NCBI GenBank assembly: GCA_964602485.1
Contig: CAZRQU010000003.1
Span: forward strand, 7,032-71,031
Origin: WJLG01 sp964602485
GTDB taxonomy: Bacteria; Patescibacteriota; Patescibacteriia; Patescibacteriales; WJLG01
Reading direction: 5' to 3'
Length of the DNA: 64,000 bases
Positions 51,438-60,745 of the stretch are shown in pieces. The notes below the pieces were generated by a model that saw only the letters and a program-made list of their open reading frames with translations, ran no database searches and was not told the origin of the DNA. Every line of letters begins with the position of its first letter. Position 1 is the stretch's first letter. The translations under genes were made by a program, and so were the position numbers.

Positions 51438-51469
51438 AAGCCGTTTCCTCCCAAAAGAGACAACGGCTT
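51438..51469 (-). terminator. Intrinsic terminator after the 69-residue gene
   Basis: Minus-strand AAGCCGTT..CTC / GAG..AACGGCTT stem followed by GTTTTATT. Confidence 0.8.
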
Positions 51470-51481
51470 AGATCCAAATGA

Positions 51482-51691
51482 TCAACGGTTCTTGTTTTTA
51501 CGAACCAATAAAAAGATAATAGAGAGAACGATAATGGCTAAAACTACCACCGCGACAGGCCAATAGTTCAAGAGCGCCGACCAAATAGCCTTAATATTCC
51601 AAAAAAACGCCACTCCTGCCACTAATATGATAAAAACAGTAAAAGCTCTTGCATCCATACGACGCAGCTTCTCTTTTTCATAAGACTCCAT
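51482..51691 (-). CDS. Small two-helix membrane protein, unknown
   Basis: 69 residues: a charged start (MESYEKEKLRRMDAR), two membrane helices (FTVFIILVAGVAFFWNIKA and WPVAVVVLAIIVLSIIFLLV) and a basic end (RKNKNR). It has GGGGG upstream of the start as a partial ribosome-binding site and a terminator after it. No family recognised. Confidence 0.65.
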   Translation of the reverse strand: MESYEKEKLRRMDARAFTVFIILVAGVAFFWNIKAIWSALLNYWPVAVVVLAIIVLSIIFLLVRKNKNR

Positions 51692-51761
51692 TTTTTACCC
51701 CCTGGCTTCAAGAGAGTTATATTAGGTGCGATGAATTTTTGTTAATATAACACAGGCAAAC

Positions 51762-51790
51762 AAAAAAGCCAAGCATCAAGCCGGCTTTTT
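51762..51790 (-). terminator. Intrinsic terminator after the CNNM-type gene
   Basis: Minus-strand AAAAAGCC/GGCTTTTT stem with an inner GC pair, then TG and T3, just 18 bases after the stop. Confidence 0.85.
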
Positions 51791-51807
51791 ATTTCTTTAT
51801 CATCAAC

Positions 51808-53040
51808 TTAACTTCTTATTATTCGAACGCTTTTTATCTGTTGTTTGGTGACCGATTCCGTTTTTATCGTCATATTCCTTAGCTTGATCACTTCGTCTTT
51901 TTTAGGCATCCTCTGCAACCTGTGCTGAATGAAGCCTGCCAAAGTATTGAAATTCCCCTTGCCCAGATTGACTTTCAAATTCTCACAGAGTTCTTCTATC
52001 GGAATGGTGGCATCCACCTTGATGGTTTTGGCATCTATCTTTTCTATGTATTCGCTTTGTCGTTGACTTTTGTCGAATATATCCCCCACTATCTCTTCAA
52101 GTATATCTTCAACGGTTACCAGCCCGGAAACCTCTCCGTACTCATCGACCACAATAGCCATTGGAACATCTCGTCCCTCGAACTCGGTTAACAGGTCGTC
52201 TATTTCCTTGGATTCCGGAACTACATTGACCGGCCTCATTAACGAAGCTACCTTAACGTTCAATTTCTTATTCTTTATATTATCCAAGACATCGTCCACA
52301 TCCAAAATGCCCACTATTTTATCATCATCGTCATCTTTATAAGCCGGAAATCTGGAGTATGGCTCTCTAATGACAAAATCTACCACATCTTTAAGGTAGG
52401 CATCACTGTCCAACATGGATATCTTGGTCTTTGGGGTCATTATCTCTGTAACCTTCTTATCCCTGAACTTAAGGACATTGTGCATCATTTCGGCTATGTC
52501 TTTGCTCAAGATCCCCTCGTCACGCCCCATGGTAACGATGGTCTTTAATTCTTCTTCCGAAACTTTGGCCTCTTCCTTGGTCCTTAAGGTTAACAATATG
52601 CCTTTGGATATGAACTCAAAGATCCTGCTAAGAGGCAAAAACGCGCTGATCAAAACCTCTATTGGTCTAGCCACCAACAAAGATATCTTCTCGGCATTGG
52701 CATTGGCAAAGGTTTTGGGAACTATCTCGCCAAAGACCAAAACCAAAAAGGTCATGACTCCGGTAGCTATCCCGGCTCCGGCAGAACCGAAAAGGTCCAT
52801 AAAAAAAACCGTTGCCAAGGATGCGGCTCCGATATTCACTAGATTATTACCGATCAATATCGTTATGATCAGTCTTCTGGGATTGCTTTTTATCCTTGAT
52901 AAAGCAGCCGAGCCTTTTTTGTTCTGTTTAAGTAAGGCTTTGACCTTTACTAGGCCGACGCTCATCAAAGCTGTTTCTACTCCGGAAAAGAATCCGGATA
53001 ATAAGATCAAGAATATTAAGGAAAATAAATAAGCTATCAT
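51808..53040 (-). CDS. CNNM/CorC (HlyC-like) transporter-associated protein
   Basis: 410 residues. An N-terminal DUF21 domain with four hydrophobic helices (about 1-130, including LSGFFSGVETALMSVGLVK and LIGNNLVNIGAAS) is followed by a CBS pair (about 205-325, starting VTEIMTPKTKISML) and a C-terminal CorC_HlyC domain. Homologues of this layout are Mg or Co exporters (CNNM/CorB), although they are often annotated as hemolysins. It diverges from the GH130-like genes. Confidence 0.93.
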   Translation of the reverse strand: MIAYLFSLIFLILLSGFFSGVETALMSVGLVKVKALLKQNKKGSAALSRIKSNPRRLIITILIGNNLVNIGAASLATVFFMDLFGSAGAGIATGVMTFLVLVFGEIVPKTFANANAEKISLLVARPIEVLISAFLPLSRIFEFISKGILLTLRTKEEAKVSEEELKTIVTMGRDEGILSKDIAEMMHNVLKFRDKKVTEIMTPKTKISMLDSDAYLKDVVDFVIREPYSRFPAYKDDDDDKIVGILDVDDVLDNIKNKKLNVKVASLMRPVNVVPESKEIDDLLTEFEGRDVPMAIVVDEYGEVSGLVTVEDILEEIVGDIFDKSQRQSEYIEKIDAKTIKVDATIPIEELCENLKVNLGKGNFNTLAGFIQHRLQRMPKKDEVIKLRNMTIKTESVTKQQIKSVRIIRS

Positions 53041-53130
53041 ATGTTGTTAATCTACTGCTTGTAATAATATCACAAATAGTTTAGCGAAACAAAGGTATCT
53101 TTATATATTATTCATTTTTTGTCAAATCCG

Positions 53131-53138
53131 TGATATAA
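53131..53138 (+). promoter_or_regulatory. Extended -10 promoter for the GH130-like genes
   Basis: TGATATAAT (53131-53138 plus preceding base) with no convincing -35. The same CCGTGATATAAT string precedes the ABC transporter operon at 44728-44739. Confidence 0.55.
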
Positions 53139-53170
53139 TTGAATTGCTAAATCATTTTAAAACAACCAAT

Positions 53171-55036
53171 ATGTCTCCTGTAAAAAGTCTTTTTTTGCTC
53201 TCCGAGGGAGGAAAGATCTTTTTCTTTTACGCTCTAAAAGAAAAAGGCCCTTCTTCCATAAAAAGGGCAGAAAGCTCGGACGGTTATGTTTTTAAGACGA
53301 CCCGTGCGAAAGTTAATATAAAAAAAGGATCGCGCAAAGAAGATATGGAAAAATTTCGCGATCTGAAAACGACCAAACAAGGAAAGAGTTATTTCATTAC
53401 CTACAAAAAAAGAAGAAGAGGGCTAATGACCAGCTTCATAGCCTCTTCGCGCAATCTTTCCTCCTGGGTGGTCAAGGGGTCGATGAACGGCCTAAACGAT
53501 CCTGGCGCCATAGTGCCAGATTTTTTTTACGACAAGGACAGGGTTATGTACATTGGCGGCAAAAGCATAAAGATAGCCTATTCCCGAAATATGCTGGACT
53601 GGCAACGCCGAGACCTCATACTAATGAAACCTAAAACCGGCAGATTCAATGCTGACAAATTGATACCGGCGCAAGCTTTCTGCAAAAAAGAAGGAGTGGT
53701 GCTTTTTTATTATGCTCTTGATAAGAACAAAAAAGTTTCGATCGGTGTTGCTTTGTTCGATAAAGATGATCCGGAAAAATTACTTTGGCGAAATCCACGT
53801 CCGGTCTGGAAACAAAAAGGCCGGGATAAAATAACCCCTCTCGGATTAGCTGAAAAAAACGACCAACTGTTCTTTTATTATGAAGATAAGCAAGGACAGC
53901 TGATGTCAGTTTCCTTGCCTACTCTCTGGCATCCCGAAACCCAGCCAAAGCCTGAAAAAGAACAAATGGTGATCAAATCAGAGAAAAATCCCATTTTTGG
54001 CCCTGAAGAGAATAATCACTGGGAGAACTTCGCTGCTTTCAATCCAACCTCTTTTCAATATAACGGTAAAATATATCTTCTTTACAGAGCTTTGGGCAAG
54101 GATAATTTATCCAGGGTTGGATGCGCAGTAAGCACTGACGGCATCCACATAGAAGAAAGATATTCAGAACCGATATACTCCCCAATGGCTGATTTTGAAG
54201 GAGGCAACGGCCATGTGAACAAAAATGAACCTCGTTCCGAACTGGTTTCCGGGGGAGGCTGGGGAGGCTGCGAAGACCCTAAAGTCACCCTTATCGACGA
54301 TACCTTATATATGGTCTATGTCGCTTTCAACGGCTGGTCAGAGCCAAACATTGCCTTTACCTACATTCCTTTGAAAGAATTCTTACGTCGAAATTGGAAA
54401 GCTTGGAAATTTCCGGTCAAAATAACCTCTTCCGACATCAATACAAAAAATCCGAAAGCCATTAAGGAAAGCTTGGAAGACCGACCGGGACAAACCCACA
54501 TCGGAGACAAGAACCCGGCCATTCTACCACAAAAGATAAATGGCAAATATATCATATTCCACCGTCTATGGCCGAACATAGTTTACGATAAGGTCGACAA
54601 ACTGGATTTCGACGGCAAGACATATTTAAGAGGAGACAATATAATTCCTATTAGAAAAGACCTATGGGACGGAAAAAAGATAGGTATAAGCTGCGCACCC
54701 TTAAAGATAAAGGAAGGTTGGTTAGCTATCTATAATGCTGTTTCAGACGGTAAATACAAGATAGGAGCAATGATCTTAGATAGCCAAGATCCTTCAAAGA
54801 TACTTTATCGTTCCCCGCGCCCGATAATCGAACCTGTTAACGACTACGAGAATTATGGACATAAATTCGGAGTGGTCTTTGCCGGGGGTTCCATAATAAA
54901 AGACGGAAAATTGTTCATCTACTATGGTGGATCAGACAAATGCTCCTGCGTGGCTGTCGCCAAATTGGACGATTTCATAAAAAGATTAAAGAAAGAATCA
55001 AAACCAAAAACCAATAAAGTTAAGCTAAAAACATAA
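53171..55036 (+). CDS. GH130-like tandem beta-propeller glycosidase/phosphorylase, copy 1
   Basis: 621 residues from the ATG at 53171; a TTG 27 bases upstream would sit too near the -10 box. The second half (about 290-600) is a five-bladed propeller of the GH130 type: NPIFGPEENNHWENFAAFNP, YLLYRALG, GCAVSTDGIHIEERYSEP, GGCEDPKVTLIDDTLYMVYV, and LEDRPGQTHIGDKNPAILPQ in place of the usual ALFPEK. The first half has weak repeats of the same fold (FFYALKEKGP, IAYSRNMLDWQ) without the D-P-R catalytic box, so it is probably degenerate. GH130 enzymes phosphorolyse or hydrolyse beta-mannosides. No secretion signal. Confidence 0.85.
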   Translation: MSPVKSLFLLSEGGKIFFFYALKEKGPSSIKRAESSDGYVFKTTRAKVNIKKGSRKEDMEKFRDLKTTKQGKSYFITYKKRRRGLMTSFIASSRNLSSWVVKGSMNGLNDPGAIVPDFFYDKDRVMYIGGKSIKIAYSRNMLDWQRRDLILMKPKTGRFNADKLIPAQAFCKKEGVVLFYYALDKNKKVSIGVALFDKDDPEKLLWRNPRPVWKQKGRDKITPLGLAEKNDQLFFYYEDKQGQLMSVSLPTLWHPETQPKPEKEQMVIKSEKNPIFGPEENNHWENFAAFNPTSFQYNGKIYLLYRALGKDNLSRVGCAVSTDGIHIEERYSEPIYSPMADFEGGNGHVNKNEPRSELVSGGGWGGCEDPKVTLIDDTLYMVYVAFNGWSEPNIAFTYIPLKEFLRRNWKAWKFPVKITSSDINTKNPKAIKESLEDRPGQTHIGDKNPAILPQKINGKYIIFHRLWPNIVYDKVDKLDFDGKTYLRGDNIIPIRKDLWDGKKIGISCAPLKIKEGWLAIYNAVSDGKYKIGAMILDSQDPSKILYRSPRPIIEPVNDYENYGHKFGVVFAGGSIIKDGKLFIYYGGSDKCSCVAVAKLDDFIKRLKKESKPKTNKVKLKT

Positions 55037-55049
55037 ATAATATATATCT

Positions 55050-56969
55050 ATGGCTATCAGCAAAAGATCGGGAGAAAATCCGATACTCCTCCCCAAGGCG
55101 CAGAATTATTGGGAAGCGGAAGCAACCTTCAATGGCTGTCCAATAAAAGAAGGTAAAAACATCCATCTTTTTTATCGAGCTTTGTCTGCTAAAAAACATC
55201 ACGCCGGATTTCAAATGAATGTTTCCACCATCGGACATGCGGTAAGCTCTTACTTGGACAATTTCGAGGATAGAAAAAGACTCATAGCCCCAACAGAAGA
55301 CTGGGATCAATACGGCTGTGAGGATCCGCGAGTCACTAAAATAGGCGGTAAATATTATATATTCTACACGGCTCTTTCCCGCTACCCTTTTGAGGCCAAA
55401 GGTATTCGGGTCGGACTAGGAATAACTCGCGACCTGAAAAAAATAGAAAAACACCAGATAACCACCTTCAACTCAAAAGCCATGGCCTTATTCCCGGAAA
55501 AGATCAAGGGTAAATATGCTGTCATACTAACCGCTGACACAGATAAACCGCCGGCCAAGATCGCTATTGCCACTTTCAAGAAAGAAAGTGATATGTGGTC
55601 AAAAAGATATTGGAATCAATTCTATTTACAAATAGAAAAACATAAGGTAGAGCTTAAACACCAAGAGGGCGATCACCTGGAAATAGGAGCCCCGCCGATA
55701 AGGGTCAAGGAAGGCTGGCTGCTTATTTATTCTCACATAAAAAGATATTTTGACCCGGGAGATAGGACCTTTGAGATCAGGGCGGCTCTCTTGGATGCCA
55801 AAGATCCAACCAAGGTCATAGGCCAAACTCGCCAAGCCTTATTGGTCCCAAAGGAATCATACGAACTTTATGGCAAAGTTGATAATATAGTTTTCCCGTC
55901 AGGAGGATTCATTTCCGGCGATGAGCTCAATGTCTACTATGGCGCTGCTGATACTGTTTGTGCTTCAGCCAAATTCAAACTAAAAGAAGTGATCAAGGAT
56001 ATATTAGAAGAAGAAAAAGACAGGTCGATCCTCTTAAGATATAAGAAGAATCCGATAATCTCACCTAAAGAAGAAAACGATTGGGAGAATTTCGCTACCT
56101 ATAATGCCGGTGCTATCTATTTGGGAGGTAAGTTCCACATCCTCTACCGAGGGCAGGCAAAGAGTGGAAGATCTGTACTGGGCTATGCTTCCAGTCGCAA
56201 TGGCTTCACTATAGATGAACGCTTGTCTGAGCCGGTATATGTTCCTCGCGAAGATTTTGAAAAAAAGGAAGGTGATGGTTTTTCCGGCTGCGAAGATCCA
56301 AGAATGATGATCATCGGTGACAATATTTATATGTTCTATACCGCCTATGACGGAGTAAACCCCCCGAGTGTAGCCTTGACCAGTATTAAGAAGAAAGATT
56401 TTCTTGATAAAAAATGGAACTGGACCAAGCCGAAACTCTTATCCCCTTTAAGGCAATTCAACAAGAACGCTTGTGTCTTTCCTGAAAAGATAAAAGGTAA
56501 ATACGTTATCCTCCATCGCATAGATAAAAGCATAGACTTTCATTACTCCAACGATCTTAAATTCAATAAATGTGAACTCTATGAAGAGAACAACTGGCTT
56601 GTTCCCAGAAAAGGTAATTGGGATGATCTTAAAATTGGGATTGCCGGCCCGCCGGTAAAAACCAAATATGGCTGGCTATTGATATATCATGGAGTTGAAA
56701 AAGATGACACTTCCTATCGCCTAGGAGCAGTGCTGTTGGACCTTAAAGACCCGGAAAGGATACTAGGAAGAACGGAAAGGCCGATCCTTGAACCGCATAT
56801 GGAATATGAAAAGCAAGGCCAAGTAAATAATGTGATATTTTCTTGCGCCACCATACTTAAAGAAGATACTGTGTATATATACTATGGCGGAGCAGACACT
56901 CATCTGGCCGTTGCCTCGGTAAAACTGGACAAATTGATACAAAAGATAAAAAGAGAATCAGAATACTAA
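55050..56969 (+). CDS. GH130-like tandem beta-propeller glycosidase/phosphorylase, copy 2
   Basis: 639 residues, a paralogue of the preceding gene, with both propellers well preserved. The first (about 1-320) has NPILLPKAQNYWEAEATFN, HLFYRALS, GCEDPRVTKIGGKYYIFYTA and MALFPEKIKGKY; the second (about 330-639) has NPIISPKEENDWENFATYN, HILYRGQA, GCEDPRMMIIGDNIYMFYTA and CVFPEKIKGKY. Each carries the E-D-P-R box of GH130. It starts 13 bases after the first gene and is followed by a terminator, so the two form an operon. Likely role: cytoplasmic mannoside or glycan turnover. Confidence 0.9.
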   Translation: MAISKRSGENPILLPKAQNYWEAEATFNGCPIKEGKNIHLFYRALSAKKHHAGFQMNVSTIGHAVSSYLDNFEDRKRLIAPTEDWDQYGCEDPRVTKIGGKYYIFYTALSRYPFEAKGIRVGLGITRDLKKIEKHQITTFNSKAMALFPEKIKGKYAVILTADTDKPPAKIAIATFKKESDMWSKRYWNQFYLQIEKHKVELKHQEGDHLEIGAPPIRVKEGWLLIYSHIKRYFDPGDRTFEIRAALLDAKDPTKVIGQTRQALLVPKESYELYGKVDNIVFPSGGFISGDELNVYYGAADTVCASAKFKLKEVIKDILEEEKDRSILLRYKKNPIISPKEENDWENFATYNAGAIYLGGKFHILYRGQAKSGRSVLGYASSRNGFTIDERLSEPVYVPREDFEKKEGDGFSGCEDPRMMIIGDNIYMFYTAYDGVNPPSVALTSIKKKDFLDKKWNWTKPKLLSPLRQFNKNACVFPEKIKGKYVILHRIDKSIDFHYSNDLKFNKCELYEENNWLVPRKGNWDDLKIGIAGPPVKTKYGWLLIYHGVEKDDTSYRLGAVLLDLKDPERILGRTERPILEPHMEYEKQGQVNNVIFSCATILKEDTVYIYYGGADTHLAVASVKLDKLIQKIKRESEY

Positions 56970-57000
56970 AAAAGACCCGCCGACAAAGGCGGGTCTTTTA
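56969..57000. terminator. Bidirectional terminator
   Basis: Stem AAAAGACCCGCC/GGCGGGTCTTTT (56970-56999) with T-tracts on both sides; ends the GH130-like operon and the AmmeMemoRadiSam operon. Confidence 0.93.
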
Positions 57001-57011
57001 ATATATTTCCA

Positions 57012-58517
57012 TCAAATATCTTTCTCTGAAAAAACTTGAGCAGTAAATATTTCCAATTTAACTTCTGGATTATTTTTATAGCAGTCGGGTGGAAGTCCGG
57101 CTTTTTGAGAACAGAGCTGAGTTAGGAATTGTTCTCTATCCCAACCGGTCTCATGGGCCACTTGAGGAAGAAAAACCCCTTTATTAGGTCCTCGACCTAC
57201 TATCACCCCGTGTTTACCTAATTTTATGTCTCGCCAATCTTCTATCTCTTTAGGGGCTGACAATACGCTTATCTCATATTCAAGATCGTTGAGCTCTCCC
57301 CGATTCACCGGCAGAAAACGACCATCTTCCAAAGCGGCTGAAGCCGCCATATCACGAACATTCTTCCATAAAGGCGTATCAGGAGAAACTATATGCCCGA
57401 TACATCCTCTTAACTTACCGTCCTTGCGCAAAGTTACGAAAGCACCCTCTTTTCTTTTCAGTCTTTCATCATCTATCTTGGGGTCAGCCGGTATCATGCC
57501 GGTCTTTACAGTGTGCCCCACGGATTTTTTAGCGATCTCCATTAATTTGCTCCTTTGTTTAGAATCAAGAAGCTCGTCGGAGTGAAATATCATTGCTCCA
57601 TAACCAACTACCGCCTGCTTATCTCCAGCCTGCGAATCTCCACTGTTAGCATAGGCAGCCAAGGAACGATTCCAGTCTTTGATATCAGCCAATGCCATTA
57701 TAGTTTTGACTGCGTCCGACCCGCAAAGAAGAGTCTGTTCACCGCTAACCTCGGAGCTCATCACACTTTTGATGTGCTCTTCCAGCCCTTTTATATCAAG
57801 GTCCTTTATCAGCTCCAATGTTTTAGTATCTATACGATTAGCATCCTCATAAGACGGATAGTGCGACATGTCGGAGCTTACGACCAATATGTCTTCCTCC
57901 CCCATTTCCTCAGAAAGAATAGAGGCTAATTTTTGATAGTCTCCCTCCTGATTACCAAAGATCAAAGGCACTATTTTAAATCCTTCTTTAAGAGTTGCTT
58001 GCAAGAAAGGAAGCTCAACTTCCAAAACATGATCCTCTTTATGTGTTTCTCGATCGAAAAATATAAGATCCCCTTCTTTGACTATTTTTTTGGCAAGTTT
58101 CTTGTTAACCTCCACTTCCCCTAAAGGGCTTAGCCAAATATCAGAATCGTCCACAGCGATCCCCGGAAAACTGTTTGTATGGGAATTCCCCAAAAGAATG
58201 ACCGTGCCAACTTCTTGGCCGGAAAGAGAAGCAAAGGCAGAAGCAGCTACCGGCCCAGAAAATATATAACCGGCATGAGGAACCACCAACCCTTTGACCC
58301 CGGGAATGATCTTTTCTTTTTCCGCTTTTGCTAAAAAGTTGTTGACAGTCTCTCTTAATTCCTCTGTCTGGCGCGAATAGAACCTGCCGGCTTGAGCAGG
58401 ATACCTGGTAATATTATTCATATTTTTCAGTTTAATTGAACAAAGAAGAGCCACAAAGATAACTATGGCTAAAAGTATAAAAAATCTACTCTTCTTCATT
58501 TTCTTCATACAAATCAT
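57012..58517 (-). CDS. AmmeMemoRadiSam B-A fusion: MEMO1-like domain plus AMMECR1 domain, membrane-anchored
   Basis: About 501 residues from ATG 58517, which overlaps the radical SAM stop as TAATG; ATG 58508 is an alternative. A basic start and one hydrophobic helix (RFFILLAIVIFVALLCSIKL) come first. The MEMO1 domain follows (about 35-305: RYPAQAGRFY, VPHAGYIFSGPVA, LLGNSHTN, SSDMSHYPSYEDA), then an AMMECR1 domain (about 320-500: GAFVTLRKDGKLRGCIGHI, DGRFLPVN, LPQVAHETGWDREQFLTQLC). The chemistry of this system is unknown; the radical SAM partner is encoded immediately upstream. The helix implies an external location for both domains, which is hard to reconcile with a cytoplasmic radical enzyme. 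Confidence 0.9.
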   Translation of the reverse strand: MICMKKMKKSRFFILLAIVIFVALLCSIKLKNMNNITRYPAQAGRFYSRQTEELRETVNNFLAKAEKEKIIPGVKGLVVPHAGYIFSGPVAASAFASLSGQEVGTVILLGNSHTNSFPGIAVDDSDIWLSPLGEVEVNKKLAKKIVKEGDLIFFDRETHKEDHVLEVELPFLQATLKEGFKIVPLIFGNQEGDYQKLASILSEEMGEEDILVVSSDMSHYPSYEDANRIDTKTLELIKDLDIKGLEEHIKSVMSSEVSGEQTLLCGSDAVKTIMALADIKDWNRSLAAYANSGDSQAGDKQAVVGYGAMIFHSDELLDSKQRSKLMEIAKKSVGHTVKTGMIPADPKIDDERLKRKEGAFVTLRKDGKLRGCIGHIVSPDTPLWKNVRDMAASAALEDGRFLPVNRGELNDLEYEISVLSAPKEIEDWRDIKLGKHGVIVGRGPNKGVFLPQVAHETGWDREQFLTQLCSQKAGLPPDCYKNNPEVKLEIFTAQVFSEKDI

Positions 58518-59524
58518 TATTTTATATTCAGCCCCTGCCCGCATTGCCGGCACTTGCCATCCTTGTCCAGTCTTTCAGCATCGAAACGGAATCTTTTTAC
58601 ATTAACCTCTCCGCATTTCGGACAACGGGTATCTTCTTCTATAAAAGGAGAATAAACGAATTTCAAGCCCGCATTCTTGCCCAGCTTATGGGCGGTTTCC
58701 ATTTTCCATTCATTAGTAGAAGAAGTGTCCTTTAATTTCCAAGATATCTCAGGGGAAAAGCGAGATATATGCCAAGGAGTTTCTTTTCCTAATTTTCCGG
58801 CTATGAACTTAGCAATTTTTTTGAGCATCTGCTTATCGTCTGTTAGCTCAGGGATCATCAAAGTGGTTATCTCTAAATGAACTCCTGCTTTCTTTATTTT
58901 TTTCAAATTATTAAGAATAGGTCGCAAACGTCCTCCGCAAACAGTTTGATAGATGTTATCATCCATTGATTTAAGATCCACATTAATAGCATCTAGATAA
59001 GGGATCACTCTATTAAGAGCCTCTTCGGACATATAACCATTGGATACCCAGACATTGGCCAACCCGTCTTCTCGAGCCAACTTCATGGTATCTAAGGCAT
59101 ATTCAGTGAACACGGTCGGTTCATTGTATGTATAGGAGATCGAAGAACACCCGGAGCTCTTGGCCATTTCAACTATTTCCCGCGGAGAAGTGATCTCCAC
59201 GTCAGTGTCTATTTCAGCTTGGCTTATCTGATAATTATGACAATTAAGACAGTGAAAATTGCAACCTAAGGTACCGAGGGAAAAAGTACTGGTGCCCGGC
59301 ATAAAATGATAAAGAGGTTTCTTTTCCACCGGGTCTATGTTCATGGCTACAGAACGGCCATAAACCAAAGAATGAAGTTCGCCGCCGACATTCTTTCTAA
59401 CCCGACAAATCCCGGTTTTGCCTTCTTCTATAAGACAAAAATGAGAGCAAAGGCGACACCGGACCTTTTTGCCCCTCTTCTTTTTATAAAAATCGGCTTT
59501 TTTATGCATCTCTTCCATGTTCAT
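58517..59524 (-). CDS. amrS: AmmeMemoRadiSam system radical SAM enzyme
   Basis: 335 residues. An N-terminal Cys-rich region (CRLCSHFCLIEEGKTGICRVR) precedes the radical SAM CxxxCxxC in LGCNFHCLNCHNYQISQ, and SYTYNEPTVFTEYALDT and NGYMSEEAL are core barrel motifs. The C-terminus carries CPKC and CRQC, a zinc-ribbon-like pair. The enzyme belongs to the pyruvate-formate-lyase-activase-like group found with MEMO and AMMECR1 proteins. It is first in a two-gene operon with the B-A fusion. Confidence 0.95.
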   Translation of the reverse strand: MNMEEMHKKADFYKKKRGKKVRCRLCSHFCLIEEGKTGICRVRKNVGGELHSLVYGRSVAMNIDPVEKKPLYHFMPGTSTFSLGTLGCNFHCLNCHNYQISQAEIDTDVEITSPREIVEMAKSSGCSSISYTYNEPTVFTEYALDTMKLAREDGLANVWVSNGYMSEEALNRVIPYLDAINVDLKSMDDNIYQTVCGGRLRPILNNLKKIKKAGVHLEITTLMIPELTDDKQMLKKIAKFIAGKLGKETPWHISRFSPEISWKLKDTSSTNEWKMETAHKLGKNAGLKFVYSPFIEEDTRCPKCGEVNVKRFRFDAERLDKDGKCRQCGQGLNIK

Positions 59525-59530
59525 ATTCTA

Positions 59531-59559
59531 TCAAAAAAAACAAGAGGCCAAAACCTCTT
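59531..59559 (-). terminator. Intrinsic terminator overlapping the thpR stop
   Basis: Minus-strand AAGAGG/CCTCTT stem with a six-base loop, then GT8. The stop codon of thpR is at the base of the stem. Confidence 0.82.
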
Positions 59560-60115
59560 ATTGACTATCCAGGTCGAATTCGGCCAAAGATCTATACATC
59601 GGACCTCTTGAAGTCAACTCGCTTTCATATATGACCACCTTCTTGGTTTTCCAAGAAATACCCAAAGGGACCATCTTCTTCAAAGCATTCATCTTGAATG
59701 GTTCTTTCAATCTGCCTAAAGTAAAATGCGGTTTCCACTTTCGACCGTCATCAGCCAAACCTAAAACACATAATTGTTTATGAATATCCTCGCGTAAACG
59801 AAGATTACTACCCGTAATATCGCGAACCCGCGTCACTAAAACTTTGGGCCGACGAAGGTTTGGGAAAGCCTGGATCTTTCCTATGGTATGATATATGATC
59901 GGATAATTACCAACCACCAACTGAAGGATCTTTTCTACCTTCCTGATATCAGACTCTCTTATCTCTCCTAAGAACTCTAAGGTTATGTGAAAACTATCCT
60001 TCTTTGTCCATTTTACCAAAGCTTCCGGATATACCTCCTTTATTGAATCTTGCGCCCGCAAAAGTCCGCCCACTATTTCCGGTTTTACAGGAAAAGCGAT
60101 GAATATTCTTTTCAT
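59558..60115 (-). CDS. thpR: RNA 2',3'-cyclic phosphodiesterase (2H phosphoesterase)
   Basis: 185 residues. Two H-x-T/S-x motifs of the 2H superfamily are seen: FHITLEFLGE (about 46-55) and PHFTLGRLK (about 131-139); the start MKRIFIAFPV matches the family. ThpR/LigT proteins hydrolyse 2',3'-cyclic phosphate ends of RNA and can ligate tRNA halves in vitro. It directly follows the DUF4230 gene with no spacing. Confidence 0.93.
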   Translation of the reverse strand: MKRIFIAFPVKPEIVGGLLRAQDSIKEVYPEALVKWTKKDSFHITLEFLGEIRESDIRKVEKILQLVVGNYPIIYHTIGKIQAFPNLRRPKVLVTRVRDITGSNLRLREDIHKQLCVLGLADDGRKWKPHFTLGRLKEPFKMNALKKMVPLGISWKTKKVVIYESELTSRGPMYRSLAEFDLDSQ

Positions 60116-60745
60116 CTATTTTTGCTTTATTTCCAATTCGTATTCCGGCAAATAGCTGTCTACCACCAACTCGACCAAATTAACTCCGGCCTCCCGTGCT
60201 TCTACGAAAACATCCTTCTGTTCCTTAGTAGCCGTTTCTGCCTGAGCTATCAATTCTCTGGCGGCCCGATTATAATCCTCACTCGAATCATTGGCGAATA
60301 GGTCCTTAATGCTGGTCCAGATGCCTTTTTCTGTTCTTACGTCGATATCGTCCTTAATGGAAGCGTCCAATATCCTGGCCTCCGGAAGATAGACAACCAC
60401 ATGTCTGTTAATGTGATCGATCACAATATCGTTAGCCGTAAAATAATCCAGATCAACTCCTATGTCCACGCGAACGGTCCCTTGAGCGCTTATCTTATCT
60501 CCGGTAAAAACATCCTTCCAGTCGTCGGAACCCTGCATCGCTATTTCTACCGCATCGTCTACTAATAAAGTTTTGGTTACCAAAAAATATTGATCTTGGA
60601 CTTTGTCCAATATCACTTGAGAAGTTATCACTTCCTTTTCTTTGCGCAACTCTTTTTTAGCTTTGAACCCGCCATAGTAATAAGCTGAAAAGAATAAAAC
60701 TAACGCTAAAAGGAAAATGATCAAAGAATTTTTTATAACCCTCAT
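60116..60745 (-). CDS. DUF4230 membrane-anchored protein
   Basis: 209 residues. One N-terminal helix (LIIFLLALVLFFSAYYYGGF, about 8-27), then a DUF4230-type soluble domain: ITSQVILDKVQDQYFLVTKT, a central VRVDIGVDLDYFTANDIVI and HVVVYLPEARILDASI, and a C-terminal helix with EAREAGVNLVELVVDSYLPE. The domain is presumably outside the membrane. Function unknown. It abuts thpR, so they are co-transcribed. Confidence 0.85.
   Translation of the reverse strand: MRVIKNSLIIFLLALVLFFSAYYYGGFKAKKELRKEKEVITSQVILDKVQDQYFLVTKTLLVDDAVEIAMQGSDDWKDVFTGDKISAQGTVRVDIGVDLDYFTANDIVIDHINRHVVVYLPEARILDASIKDDIDVRTEKGIWTSIKDLFANDSSEDYNRAARELIAQAETATKEQKDVFVEAREAGVNLVELVVDSYLPEYELEIKQK

Noticed and set aside
51808..53040. 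Hemolysin annotation for the DUF21-CBS protein
   Set aside because: The layout is that of CNNM/CorC metal transport proteins; the hemolysin label is historical.
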